Below, in pieces: positions 35,211-43,880 of a DNA stretch of 64,000 nt. Positions within the stretch are counted from its first letter, which is position 1. Every line of letters starts with the position of its first letter. The stretch is taken from positions 620,001 to 684,000 of the forward strand of contig NZ_CP014782.1 of assembly GCF_002005305.1 (NCBI RefSeq), in the 5' to 3' direction. Below the pieces are notes generated by a model, which made no database searches, was not told where the DNA came from, and saw only the letters and a list, made by a program, of their open reading frames with translations. The DNA is from Shewanella psychrophila. GTDB taxonomy: Bacteria > Pseudomonadota > Gammaproteobacteria > Enterobacterales > Shewanellaceae. The position numbers and the translations under genes are program-made.

Positions 35211-37355
35211 TCAGTTAGTACTTCGATTGACCGTCAATTTTAAAGGGCTAGCTGGAGTTGTAGATGAGATGAGTGAATCAATCTGCTCTTTGGGGATAGG
35301 GGTACTATAGTAATATCCTTGAATCTTGTCACAGCCCAGAGCGATAACACTTTCTAGTTGCTTTTTAGATTCGACTCCTTCTGCTACTATGCTCATATTG
35401 AATGCATCTGCAATGGTAATAATAGCTTTGACTAAAGCCCACGTCTTATTACATGTTCCTAGTCGTTGAATAAAGCATTGATCTATTTTGATGATATCGA
35501 AGGGGAGGTTCTGTAGATAGTTCAGTGAGGAGTATCCGGTACCAAAATCATCGAGAGCTAGCGAAAACCCCATGGCTTTAAGGGTATTAACAGTTCTTGT
35601 CACACATTCAGAATGTTCCAAAAATGCCGTTTCTGTGATCTCAAATGTGAGTTTAGTAAAGGGGAACGTGAAGCGGCAAAGTATATTTTCGAGTCGGTCT
35701 AAAAAATCGTGAGCATTCAGCTGTTTTGCTGATAAGTTAACAGCTAGAGTGAGGTGGCGGGTATGAGTCGATTCTTGCCACTCTTGTAGTACAGTACAGG
35801 CCTGTATAAGGACTGCTTGGCCTAAGTCATATATTAGTCTTGACTGTTCGGCGATGGGAATAAATTGTGCCGGTGAAATACGAGGTTGATTATCTCTCTG
35901 TGGCCATCGGACTAGGGCTTCAAAACCAATAAAGCGGTCTTCTTCAACTGAATATTGACCCTGATAATGCACTTCTAATTGGTTGTGTTCTAGTATCTGG
36001 CGTAACTGGTTCTGTATGTAGGCCTGTTTTTGAGCTTGCTCCGACATCGATGGGACAAAGAGTTGATAACAGTTTCGGCCTTCTGATTTAGCAGCATATA
36101 AAGCTATATCGGCCCATTTTAGTAAAGTCTCTTTATCTGGCTCTCCATTGTTGCAGCAGGAGATGCCGATACTCGTTTCTATTGAAATCTCTTTGTCTTG
36201 AATAATGCAAGGTACGGCAATAAGGGTACCTATCTTTTTTGCTATCTCCTCTGCGTCTATACTGGATTTACAATCTTCGAGTAAGATTGCAAATTCATCA
36301 CCCCCTAATCGGGCTGCGATATCAGTTTCTCTAAGCATAGATTTAAGCCGTATTGAAATTTTCTGGAGTAGGGCATCCCCGATATCATGGCCGAGATTGT
36401 CGTTAATGAGTTTGAAGCGGTCCAAATCTAAGAGGAGTAATACTACCGAGCTATTCAAGCGTTTAGAACGCTTGATTGCCCGGGTTAGACTATCGTGGAA
36501 GTAGGTTCTGTTCACTAGTTGAGTTAACGTATCGTAACTTGCTAAATGTACTAGGCGGCTCTCCATCTCCAGTCTTGCAGTAATATCTTGAAAAAGAATG
36601 ATCATAGAGGAGTCTACATGCTTCAGTGCAGAGGTGCATGTTAATTCAACCAGTAGGTTCTCGTCCTGGTGTTTGATTAGTTGAGCTACCTGATGTTGAT
36701 ATAGTCCTAGTTTGCTTACTTTATCTTTTAGATGATGGAAAAGAGTCTGTTTTTTTATCTCGCTGGGTTGCCACTGAAACCAGTGATTAAAGGCAGCCCC
36801 CAAAATATTTTTGGGATCAGTATCTAATATTTGACATGCTTTAGAGTTGGAGAACTGTATCTCCCCTTTTTTATCGACTTTAATGACCCCTTGACCGGCC
36901 GCCTCAAGAATAACCTCTCGCTCGCTCTTCAAGTAATGGGTTTTAGACTGTAGTTGGTTAATTTTTACGAACTGTTTGACCTTGCTGAGTAGAATAGTGC
37001 TTTCAATGGGCTTGGTTAGATAGTCGATAGCACCAGCTTCATAAGCCTTTAATATATCTGCAGAGGAAGGGTCATGAGCCGTGAACATGACAATAGGGGT
37101 ATGTTTATGAGCTTCGGTAGAAGAGATTAACTCTACAACTTCATAGCCATCCATGTCGGGCATATTGACATCGAGTAAGACCACGGCAAATTTATCATTT
37201 ATTAGTTTCGATAAGGCCTCACTGCCTGAGCTGGCTTGAATCAGCTCGATATTTTTTAAAGACTGCAATACTTTCGTCAAAGCGATACGATTATGCTGTA
37301 GATCATCGACGATGAGAATTTTACTTATGTGTTGGTCCATATTCTCATCATCCAT
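35211..37355 (-). CDS. Response regulator with PAS, GGDEF and EAL domains
   Basis: The 714-residue cytoplasmic protein contains, in order, a receiver domain (about 10-130, LLDVNMPDMDG with the phospho-Asp), a PAS-like domain (about 145-260), a diguanylate cyclase (about 270-430, RLGGDEFAILLEDC) and an EAL phosphodiesterase (about 445-700, FEALVRWP, DDFGTGYSSL). Both catalytic signatures look intact, so it could make or degrade c-di-GMP. The dominant activity cannot be read from sequence. AAGGA lies 7 nt before the ATG. It is transcribed divergently from an MSHA-like pilin gene. No partner histidine kinase is adjacent. Confidence 0.93.
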   Translation of the reverse strand: MDDENMDQHISKILIVDDLQHNRIALTKVLQSLKNIELIQASSGSEALSKLINDKFAVVLLDVNMPDMDGYEVVELISSTEAHKHTPIVMFTAHDPSSADILKAYEAGAIDYLTKPIESTILLSKVKQFVKINQLQSKTHYLKSEREVILEAAGQGVIKVDKKGEIQFSNSKACQILDTDPKNILGAAFNHWFQWQPSEIKKQTLFHHLKDKVSKLGLYQHQVAQLIKHQDENLLVELTCTSALKHVDSSMIILFQDITARLEMESRLVHLASYDTLTQLVNRTYFHDSLTRAIKRSKRLNSSVVLLLLDLDRFKLINDNLGHDIGDALLQKISIRLKSMLRETDIAARLGGDEFAILLEDCKSSIDAEEIAKKIGTLIAVPCIIQDKEISIETSIGISCCNNGEPDKETLLKWADIALYAAKSEGRNCYQLFVPSMSEQAQKQAYIQNQLRQILEHNQLEVHYQGQYSVEEDRFIGFEALVRWPQRDNQPRISPAQFIPIAEQSRLIYDLGQAVLIQACTVLQEWQESTHTRHLTLAVNLSAKQLNAHDFLDRLENILCRFTFPFTKLTFEITETAFLEHSECVTRTVNTLKAMGFSLALDDFGTGYSSLNYLQNLPFDIIKIDQCFIQRLGTCNKTWALVKAIITIADAFNMSIVAEGVESKKQLESVIALGCDKIQGYYYSTPIPKEQIDSLISSTTPASPLKLTVNRSTN

Positions 37356-37573
37356 TAACCGTCCTTGGGTGGAGTGTCAAAGCTATTTGATTAACTGAGT
37401 GTAGACCAGAATTTGATAACTTCCCTATTTTCAGGTGGATGTGTTTAAACCATTTTGTTCTGTGAATAGGTTAAGTATTTGAGTTATTTGCTATCAAGTT
37501 AGTGACACTGAAAGTCTGAGCGAGATATAATGTATACACTGTGTTTTGTGTAGGTAGTAGAAGGTTGGGTGTG

Positions 37574-38137
37574 ATGAAAGGTGGGGATGATAAAGGTTTT
37601 ACCCTTATCGAGCTTGTGGTTGTTATCATTGTCTTAGGTATTTTAGCGGTTGTCGCTTTACCTAAATTTATTAATTTAGGTCAGGATGCCCATGATTCTG
37701 CTGCTAAAGGTGTTTTTGGTGCATTTAAATCTGGAGTGACTATGTATCATAGTTGCTGGGCTGCATCGGGAGTCAGTGCTCGTGTCGAAGATTTGGACTG
37801 CTATGGTGATGGAACAGTAGATTCGAGTTTTACAGGTTATCCCTTGAGTACAACTAATGGCGGTGATGGGACTATATTAACTGGTGATAGTTGTAAAGAA
37901 GTGTGGCAAGGGCTACTTGAAGGTGATGACTATGTGTTAGCTCCTCATGCTGATGCTTCATTTGGTGGCGAGACCGATATCATTTATTGGTATGGTTCGG
38001 GCTCCTCAATCAGTGGTGGTTCGTATTGTTATTATAATTATATAGCTGATGACCGCTCCAAAGGTTCTGAAAATTGGCAACTTAAATATTTTCCAGGTTC
38101 AGGTGAGACTGAGGTTGTTCGAGCAACGTTAAGCTAA
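37574..38137 (+). CDS. Orphan MSHA-like type IV prepilin
   Basis: The 187-residue prepilin has a short leader MKGGDDKG followed by the processing site and hydrophobic helix FTLIELVVVIIVLGILAVVA, the class cleaved and methylated by PilD. The following PKFINLGQDAHDSAAKGVFG is most like MSHA pilins. The Cys-containing C-terminal half (DSCKEVWQGL) is a possible disulphide loop. ATG 37574 is chosen because AGAAGG lies 10 nt upstream. A GTG at 37541 would give an 11-residue longer leader. No pilus assembly genes are nearby, so it would depend on machinery encoded elsewhere. Confidence 0.85.
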   Translation: MKGGDDKGFTLIELVVVIIVLGILAVVALPKFINLGQDAHDSAAKGVFGAFKSGVTMYHSCWAASGVSARVEDLDCYGDGTVDSSFTGYPLSTTNGGDGTILTGDSCKEVWQGLLEGDDYVLAPHADASFGGETDIIYWYGSGSSISGGSYCYYNYIADDRSKGSENWQLKYFPGSGETEVVRATLS

Positions 38138-38465
38138 TTTCAATGAGTCAGTTCATTCAAGTCTAAACACGAGTATTAACACTTCCGGTTCGGTGTTAAC
38201 GAGCTTAAACGTAAAATAACCAAGTTTAAGCTCGTTGCTAGCAACATATATGTTGTGAATGCCATATACGCAAGATCAATGCCTCGCCTCGGTAGCACTA
38301 AATTCTAGCTGAGTGTTCATAGCGTTATTTTGATTGGTCTTAAATTATTCTCCTTTCGTATTCTATTCTGCATATCGTAAATTTTGCCATACTTAAACCA
38401 CTAGCGAGATATGTATAAAGCTAAAGAGTTCAGAGGTTGTATTAGTCGATCATGGAGGTGAATTT
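38138..38465. other. Intergenic region with stacked inverted repeats
   Basis: No gene is visible. The left half contains the hairpins annotated at 38176-38236 and the 12-bp palindrome GTTGCTAGCAAC (38234-38245). The right half must contain the promoter of the L,D-transpeptidase gene. Confidence 0.5.
38176..38236. repeat. Tandem hairpins downstream of the pilin gene
   Basis: First hairpin: TTAACAC (38176-38182) and GTGTTAA (38193-38199) around a 10-nt loop. Second: AACGAGCTTAAAC (38198-38210) and GTTTAAGCTCGTT (38224-38236), a perfect 13-bp repeat with a 13-nt loop. Neither has a T-run. They share bases, so they could be alternative structures at the end of the pilin mRNA. Confidence 0.6.
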
Positions 38466-39866
38466 ATGTTTGCAAGGTGTGCGAGTGCTAAAGTGTTTGT
38501 CCTCTTGATTATCTTGCTCAGTACCAAGCCTCTACTTGCTATGGAGCACTCAGAAGCAGCATTAAACTCTTTGCTCTATCAAGTTCAATTTGTACGTTTA
38601 ATTAAACCATCAACACAAATTGAACAAGATTATAGGGCATTAACCTTAGGCGCCATGGAATTAAAACTGGCTAGGGTACAGCGGATTCAGTCTGAGCTAG
38701 AGCAATTTTGGGCATCTCTAGGGGTCCCTACTAACGCAATGAACTTGAAAGGCTCGGATAATTTGTTCCAACAGGTTCTTTCCCTGGAGCCAATCTCTAA
38801 GGACTATCTAGCTACCAGTAATAAAATCCGTTACTTGCTGTGGCTGGAGCAGAAAGGGGACTGGAGTGAGTTAGTGTCCAATTCTTGGTTAAAGCTGGGC
38901 GATAAGCATAACTTAGTGTCTGAAATTAGTCGTAGATTAAAAGGGTTTGGTGATTTAAGGGAATACAATCCTGTCAATACACTGTTTGATGCCAATGTTG
39001 AAAACGGTGTTAGGCACTTTCAACAGCGTCATGGGTTGAAACTAGATGGAATTATTGGCCCCGAAACGCTTCGCTGGATCAATATTAAACCAGTGAAACG
39101 GGCTGAGTTGTTAGCCATTAACTTTATAAATAAGACTAGTTACTTAGCCTCAATTGAGCCTAGCTTTTTAATCATTAACATTCCAGCATTCGAATTAGAA
39201 CTTATCGACAATGGCCAAGTGGCGTTACAGTCTCGGGTGATAGTGGGTAAACCCTATCGTCAGACTCCCTTGTTAAGCAGTCGAATTTCAAACCTTGTGA
39301 TCAATCCAAGCTGGCGTGTACCTAGGCGTTTATTAACTCGGGATCTGTTACCTAAAGTCAGGGAGGATGGTGGTTATATTCGGGCTCGAAATTTTAATGT
39401 TTTCGATAGTCAGGGGCTTTTAGTGAGTAAAACTGCCCAAGAGTGGCAAGATTTAGCTCATGGACGTTTTCCCTATCGCTTGGTTCAAAAGCCTGGAAAG
39501 GAGAATACCTTAGGGCGGTATAAGTTTTATTTTGAGAATAAATACAGTGTTTATCTTCATGATACTGCAGACAAGGCGTTGTTTGAAGAGTCCAACCGTG
39601 CGCTTTCATCTGGGTGTATACGTATTGAAAATGTCGAGGGGCTAGCTAATTGGATGGCATCTAATTTGGTGACAGATAAGCAAACCTGGGTTGATATGCA
39701 GATTGAGCGTCAAAAAACCCAATGGTTTTCTTTGGATCAGAGCTTACCCGTTCATTTAGTTTACTGGACCGCTTGGGTCGATAAATTGGGAGTAGCCCAA
39801 TTTAGAAATGATATATACCATAAAAATTCTACACTTAACTCGGCATCGGCTCATCTGTCTCCATGA
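38466..39866 (+). CDS. L,D-transpeptidase (YcbB/LdtD type)
   Basis: L,D-transpeptidases form 3-3 cross-links in peptidoglycan. The 466-residue protein has a signal peptide (ending near KPLLA), a scaffold region, a peptidoglycan-binding domain (about 165-205, VENGVRHFQQRHGLKLDGIIGPETL) and a YkuD catalytic domain. The active-site signature is HDTADKALFEESNRALSSGCIRIE (given here as HDT, then SSGCIRIE), with the nucleophile Cys in SGC. Length is below E. coli LdtD (615). GGAGG lies close upstream of the ATG. The next gene is a MepK-type endopeptidase that would cut 3-3 links, the same pairing as E. coli ycbB-ycbK. Confidence 0.92.
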   Translation: MFARCASAKVFVLLIILLSTKPLLAMEHSEAALNSLLYQVQFVRLIKPSTQIEQDYRALTLGAMELKLARVQRIQSELEQFWASLGVPTNAMNLKGSDNLFQQVLSLEPISKDYLATSNKIRYLLWLEQKGDWSELVSNSWLKLGDKHNLVSEISRRLKGFGDLREYNPVNTLFDANVENGVRHFQQRHGLKLDGIIGPETLRWINIKPVKRAELLAINFINKTSYLASIEPSFLIINIPAFELELIDNGQVALQSRVIVGKPYRQTPLLSSRISNLVINPSWRVPRRLLTRDLLPKVREDGGYIRARNFNVFDSQGLLVSKTAQEWQDLAHGRFPYRLVQKPGKENTLGRYKFYFENKYSVYLHDTADKALFEESNRALSSGCIRIENVEGLANWMASNLVTDKQTWVDMQIERQKTQWFSLDQSLPVHLVYWTAWVDKLGVAQFRNDIYHKNSTLNSASAHLSP

Positions 39867-39972
39867 GTGCGTCACTATTCATTTATACCTTTATTATTGT
39901 TAACTTGATATTTGGCAGTTTTCAGTTTAATTTGTTCGCTGTTTTGCTTGAATATTAATCAATGGTGGTAGT

Positions 39973-40524
39973 GTGTCTGTAGTATGTCCAACTCGTAGGC
40001 AGTTGTTGCTAGGTCTTAGTGGCGCTGCAATGTTTTCGATGGTTCCTTCTAAAGTTTATGCAAGTCGTTCGACGAAAGGAGTTCGTACTCTAGGTTTTCA
40101 TAATTTGCATACGGGGGAGCGCGGGCAGGGAAGCTATTGGGTGGATGGAAGTTATCAAAGTGAGATTTTGTCAGACTTTAGCCATATCCTGAGAGATCAT
40201 AGACGCAATGAATCTGCTCCTATGGATAAGCGTCTCTATGACTTGCTATTTAAGCTCAAGGAGTCACTCAATATAGAGCAGGAATTCAATGTTATTTCTG
40301 GATATCGCTCTCCTAAAACCAATGCCATGTTAGCGGCTAAGAGTAGCGCTGTTGCCAAGAAAAGTTATCATATGAAAGGCATGGCTATGGATATCGCGAT
40401 TGAAGATGTGAAGTTGAGTGATCTTCGTGATGCGGCCATTGAGCTTAAATTAGGTGGTGTCGGTTATTACCCTAGATCTGGATTTATTCATGTTGATACA
40501 GGGCCTATACGCACCTGGACATGA
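39973..40524 (+). CDS. mepK: DUF882/M15A murein endopeptidase, MepK (YcbK) type
   Basis: The 183-residue protein matches the YcbK/MepK family, which cleaves 3-3 and some 3-4 peptidoglycan cross-links. The N-terminus PTRRQLLLGLSGAAMFSM looks like a Tat signal (twin Arg), as in E. coli YcbK. The catalytic core shows SGYRSPKTNAML, the zinc ligands in SYHMKGMAMDIAI (His and Asp) and the final GFIHVDTGPIRTW (His). The start is GTG at 39973, without a strong ribosome site. It follows the L,D-transpeptidase gene, so writer and eraser of the same cross-link are adjacent. Confidence 0.92.
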   Translation: MSVVCPTRRQLLLGLSGAAMFSMVPSKVYASRSTKGVRTLGFHNLHTGERGQGSYWVDGSYQSEILSDFSHILRDHRRNESAPMDKRLYDLLFKLKESLNIEQEFNVISGYRSPKTNAMLAAKSSAVAKKSYHMKGMAMDIAIEDVKLSDLRDAAIELKLGGVGYYPRSGFIHVDTGPIRTWT

Positions 40525-40563
40525 TAGAGGATTAATCTCCACCTAAGCGCTTAATAAAACAGT

Positions 40564-40592
40564 TTGTTAGCCCTGCATTGTTATGGTAGACT
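40564..40592 (+). promoter_or_regulatory. Candidate promoter of rplY
   Basis: TTGTTA (40564-40569) and TAGACT (40587-40592) are spaced 17 bp. A GC-rich discriminator (TCCGCCGCG) follows, as in stringently controlled ribosomal promoters. Confidence 0.5.
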
Positions 40593-40608
40593 TCCGCCGC
40601 GTTTAAAC

Positions 40609-40633
40609 GTCCTTACTGGTCGAAAGTAGGGAC
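40609..40633 (+). promoter_or_regulatory. Hairpin in the rplY leader
   Basis: GTCCTTAC (40609-40616) pairs with GTAGGGAC (40626-40633) with one G-U pair and a 9-nt loop TGGTCGAAA. It lies in the untranslated leader about 40 nt before rplY. L25 binds 5S rRNA, so a leader structure could serve autoregulation. This is inference. Confidence 0.45.
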
Positions 40634-40669
40634 ACTCTGAAACTAATTTTATTTTTAAGTGAGAAAAAC

Positions 40670-40957
40670 ATGTCTTACACAATTTCTGCTGAAATCCGCA
40701 CTGAAATCGGGAAAGGTTCGAGCCGCCGCCTACGTCATGCGAATAAAGTTCCTGCTGTTATCTATGGTGCTGGTAAAGAGTCTATCTCTATCAAGTTTGA
40801 CCAAAAAGATATCATTAACATCCAAGAAAACAAAGAATTTTACACGGACGTTCTGACTATCGCTGTTGATGGTAAAGACGTTAATGTTCGTGTGCAGGCA
40901 ATGCAGCGTCATGCATTCAAGCCTCTTATTGAGCATGTTGATTTCAAATTCGCATAA
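40670..40957 (+). CDS. rplY: Ribosomal protein L25 (bL25)
   Basis: bL25 binds 5S rRNA in the large subunit. The 95-residue short form (94 in E. coli, no CTC extension) shows AEIRTEIGKGSSRRLRHANKVPAVIYG near the N-terminus and the final HAFKPLIEHVDFKFA. Codon choice is consistent with high expression. A GTGAG-type ribosome site lies upstream. Monocistronic: its own promoter candidate is upstream and a strong terminator follows. Confidence 0.96.
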   Translation: MSYTISAEIRTEIGKGSSRRLRHANKVPAVIYGAGKESISIKFDQKDIINIQENKEFYTDVLTIAVDGKDVNVRVQAMQRHAFKPLIEHVDFKFA

Positions 40958-40974
40958 TTTTTGTATGTGAATTA

Positions 40975-40999
40975 AAAAAGCGCCGAATGGCGCTTTTTT
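40975..40999. terminator. Bidirectional terminator between rplY and ycgB
   Basis: AAAAAGCGCC, a GAAT loop and GGCGCTTTTTT. The A-run on the left also provides a T-run for the converging minus-strand operon. Confidence 0.9.
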
Positions 41000-41019
41000 T
41001 GTGGTTAATTTTTATGGAA

Positions 41020-42549
41020 CTAAACGTCATCTGACTCCTTTTGTTTATCGGGACAAGCAGCGATAATAGTGGTGACCCCATGCTCGTTAACTTCTTCTAA
41101 TCTGATATCAAACCCCCAGAGACGATGCAGATGTTTGACGACTTCCTGACAACCTTTGGCCAAAGGGATATGGTTAGTCGGGATATAGCGTAGGGTTAGA
41201 GAGCGATCGCCGGTGATATCGACTTGTTCTATCTGTATATTAGGTTCCAAATTCGATAGATTGTATTGCTGTGAAAGCATCTGGCGTATATCTTTATATC
41301 CCTGCTCATCATGGATAGCAGAAACTGAGAGATAGTTTTTCTTATCATCGTCCAAAATACCAAACAGTTTAAATTGCCTGATGATATTGGGTGACAAATA
41401 TTGGCTGATGAAGCTCTCATCTTTAAAGTTCTGCATGGCAAAATGCAGGGTCTCTAACCAATCACTGCCGGCTATGTCCGGAAACCACTCTCTATCTTCA
41501 TCGGTTGGATTTTCACAGATCCGTCTGATATCGATAAACATGTTGAATCCTAACGCATAAGGATTGATCCCATTATAGTAAGGGCTGTTGTAGCTTGGTT
41601 GTACAACCACATTGGTATGGCTCTGTAGGAACTCCATCATAAACCTATCTGTCACTTTCCCATCATCATATAGATGGTTGAGTATGGTGTAATGCCAGAA
41701 TGTAGCCCAACCTTCGTTCATTACCTGAGTCTGTTTCTGAGGGTAGAAGTACTGACCCATCTTCCTCACTATTCTTACTATCTCTCTTTGCCATGGCTCT
41801 AATAGCGGGGCATGTTTTTCAATGAAATAAAGAATGTTTTCCTGTGGCTCTTCAGGAAATTGAAATTTAGTTTTTTCTGTGTGTTCCTGATGAGCCTGAG
41901 GTATGGTGCGCCATAGATCGTTGACTTGGCTCTGAAGGTATTCTTCACGTTCTTTTTGTCTGAGCTGTTCCTCTTTAAATGAAATTTCGCTCGGCCTCTT
42001 ATACCTATCGACTCCGTAGTTCATCAAGGCGTGACAAGAGTCGACGATCAGTTCGACTTGTTCAACGCCGTGAAGCTCTTCGCACTGGCTGATATAGTTC
42101 TTTGCAAAGACGAGGTAATCTATGATGGAACTAGCATCGGTCCAGGTTTTAAACAGATAGTTGTTTTTAAAAAAACTGTTGTGACCGAAGCTGGCATGAG
42201 CCATCACCAGGGCCTGCATTGTAATGGTATTTTCCTCCATCAAATAAGCAATACAGGGATCTGAGTTGATCACTATTTCATAGGCCAGTCCCATTTGACC
42301 GCGTTTATAGCTTTGTTCTGTTTCAATAAATTTCTTACCAAAGGACCAGTGAGTATAACCAAGGGGCATGCCGATACCTGCATAGGCATCCATCATCTGC
42401 TCAGCTGTGATCACTTCAATTTGGTTAGGGTAGGACTCCAACTTGTAGTGGGCTGCAACCCTCTCTATTTCGGTTAAGTATTCCTGAAGTAGTTCAAAGT
42501 TCCAATCAGGCCCGTCATCGAGCGGTGTTCTCTTTTTCTTGTTATCCAT
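41020..42549 (-). CDS. ycgB: SpoVR family protein YcgB
   Basis: The 509-residue protein matches the SpoVR/YcgB family (510 in E. coli), whose molecular function is unknown. It is named after a Bacillus sporulation protein. Conserved family segments are visible: PDWNFELLQEYLTEIERVA at the N-terminus, HASFGHNSFFKNNYLF and NEGWATFWHYTILNHLYD. It is cytoplasmic with no membrane segment. It is the last gene of the yeaG-yeaH-ycgB operon, 9 bp after yeaH. In E. coli the related genes respond to starvation and nitrogen limitation. Confidence 0.94.
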   Translation of the reverse strand: MDNKKKRTPLDDGPDWNFELLQEYLTEIERVAAHYKLESYPNQIEVITAEQMMDAYAGIGMPLGYTHWSFGKKFIETEQSYKRGQMGLAYEIVINSDPCIAYLMEENTITMQALVMAHASFGHNSFFKNNYLFKTWTDASSIIDYLVFAKNYISQCEELHGVEQVELIVDSCHALMNYGVDRYKRPSEISFKEEQLRQKEREEYLQSQVNDLWRTIPQAHQEHTEKTKFQFPEEPQENILYFIEKHAPLLEPWQREIVRIVRKMGQYFYPQKQTQVMNEGWATFWHYTILNHLYDDGKVTDRFMMEFLQSHTNVVVQPSYNSPYYNGINPYALGFNMFIDIRRICENPTDEDREWFPDIAGSDWLETLHFAMQNFKDESFISQYLSPNIIRQFKLFGILDDDKKNYLSVSAIHDEQGYKDIRQMLSQQYNLSNLEPNIQIEQVDITGDRSLTLRYIPTNHIPLAKGCQEVVKHLHRLWGFDIRLEEVNEHGVTTIIAACPDKQKESDDV

Positions 42550-42558
42550 AACGCCCCC

Positions 42559-43833
42559 TTATACAGCTTGTTTCTTGAAGAGTTCTCTAAACACTGGGTA
42601 AATGTCTTCGGCTTGCTTGATATGCTGTACGGCTATGTTATCGAAAGACTTCTGTAGGCCCTCATACTCACGCCACAGTGTCTGGTGAGCACGGTTAGTG
42701 ATCTCTATATAACTAAAGTAGCGCACTACGGGTAATAGTTGTTTCTCAAGCAATTGCTTACAGCCGGGTGAATCGTCGGCCCAGTTGTCTCCATCGGATG
42801 CCTGCGCCGCATAGATATTCCATTCACTCTCAGGATAACGTTCTTTTTGTATCTGGTGCATTAGCTTTAATGCACTGGAGACTATGGTGCCGCCGGTTTC
42901 CTGAGAATAGAAGAACTCATGTTCATCGACCTCTTTTGCCTGAGTATGATGGCGAATATAGACAACGTCTAAATTTTTGTAAGTGCGGGTGAGAAAGAGG
43001 TATAGCAAGATATAGAAGCGCTTAGCCATATCTTTTGTTGCTTGATCCATAGAGCCTGAAACGTCCATTAAACAAAACATGACGGCCTGACTCGAGGGTA
43101 CCTCGCGTTTAGCAAAGTTGTTATACCTTAAATCAAATGTGTCGATAAAGGGGACTTTAGCTATCTTCTGTTTTAGTTCTTCAATTTGTTCTTTTAAAAA
43201 TAGTATACGCTCAGCTTCGGCTCCGGGGGTGTTCTCGAGTTCTTCGAGTTCATTCTCTAGCTCGCCGAGTAATTTCTTCTTACTCGAAGACATAGCGATA
43301 CGTCTTGCCAGTGAGGACCTCAATGAACGGACGATGTTGATATTAGAAGGGACACCATCATTGGTAAAACCAGCGCGATATATCTGATATTCAACTAATT
43401 TATTAAGGCGATTATTCTGTAAATTAGGCAGTTCTAAATCTTCAAAGAGGAGTTCTAAGTATTCATCTTTCGAAATTTGAAAAACAAAATCATCTTCGCC
43501 TTCTCCAGAATCGGAAGCGTCCCCCTGACCCGATCCTTGTCCTCCACCGGAAGGCGGACGTTCAATCTTGTCTCCTCTAATAAATTGATCGTTACCTGGA
43601 TGGACTCGGTCCCTTACTCCACCTTGTCCTTGGCGAAATGAAGGCTCACTGATGTCCTTCGTTGGAATACCTATTTTTTCGCCCTTATCGACATCGGTAA
43701 CGCTACGACGTGTCACCGCATCACTGACTGCTTTTTTAATCTGTTGCTTGTAGCGATTGATAAATCGTTGACGGTTAACCGTACTCTTGCCTTTAGCATT
43801 GAGTCTTCTATCTATGAAATTCGCCATGCGCAC
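42559..43833 (-). CDS. yeaH: YeaH/YhbH family protein with von Willebrand A-like domain
   Basis: The 424-residue protein belongs to DUF444 (YeaH in E. coli, YhbH in Bacillus). The N-terminus FIDRRLNAKGKSTVNRQRFI is characteristic. A Gly/Ser-rich segment (about 95-112) links to the C-terminal half, which carries a MIDAS-like D-x-S-x-S (FCLMDVSGSMDQATK, about residue 250), so metal-dependent protein binding is likely. It sits between the YeaG kinase and YcgB. It is thought to act with the kinase, but its exact role is unknown. Confidence 0.94.
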   Translation of the reverse strand: MRMANFIDRRLNAKGKSTVNRQRFINRYKQQIKKAVSDAVTRRSVTDVDKGEKIGIPTKDISEPSFRQGQGGVRDRVHPGNDQFIRGDKIERPPSGGGQGSGQGDASDSGEGEDDFVFQISKDEYLELLFEDLELPNLQNNRLNKLVEYQIYRAGFTNDGVPSNINIVRSLRSSLARRIAMSSSKKKLLGELENELEELENTPGAEAERILFLKEQIEELKQKIAKVPFIDTFDLRYNNFAKREVPSSQAVMFCLMDVSGSMDQATKDMAKRFYILLYLFLTRTYKNLDVVYIRHHTQAKEVDEHEFFYSQETGGTIVSSALKLMHQIQKERYPESEWNIYAAQASDGDNWADDSPGCKQLLEKQLLPVVRYFSYIEITNRAHQTLWREYEGLQKSFDNIAVQHIKQAEDIYPVFRELFKKQAV

Positions 43834-43880
43834 CTCCTAAACTATTGCCGGAAGCGAATATTGCTTCCGGCCAGTCTATT

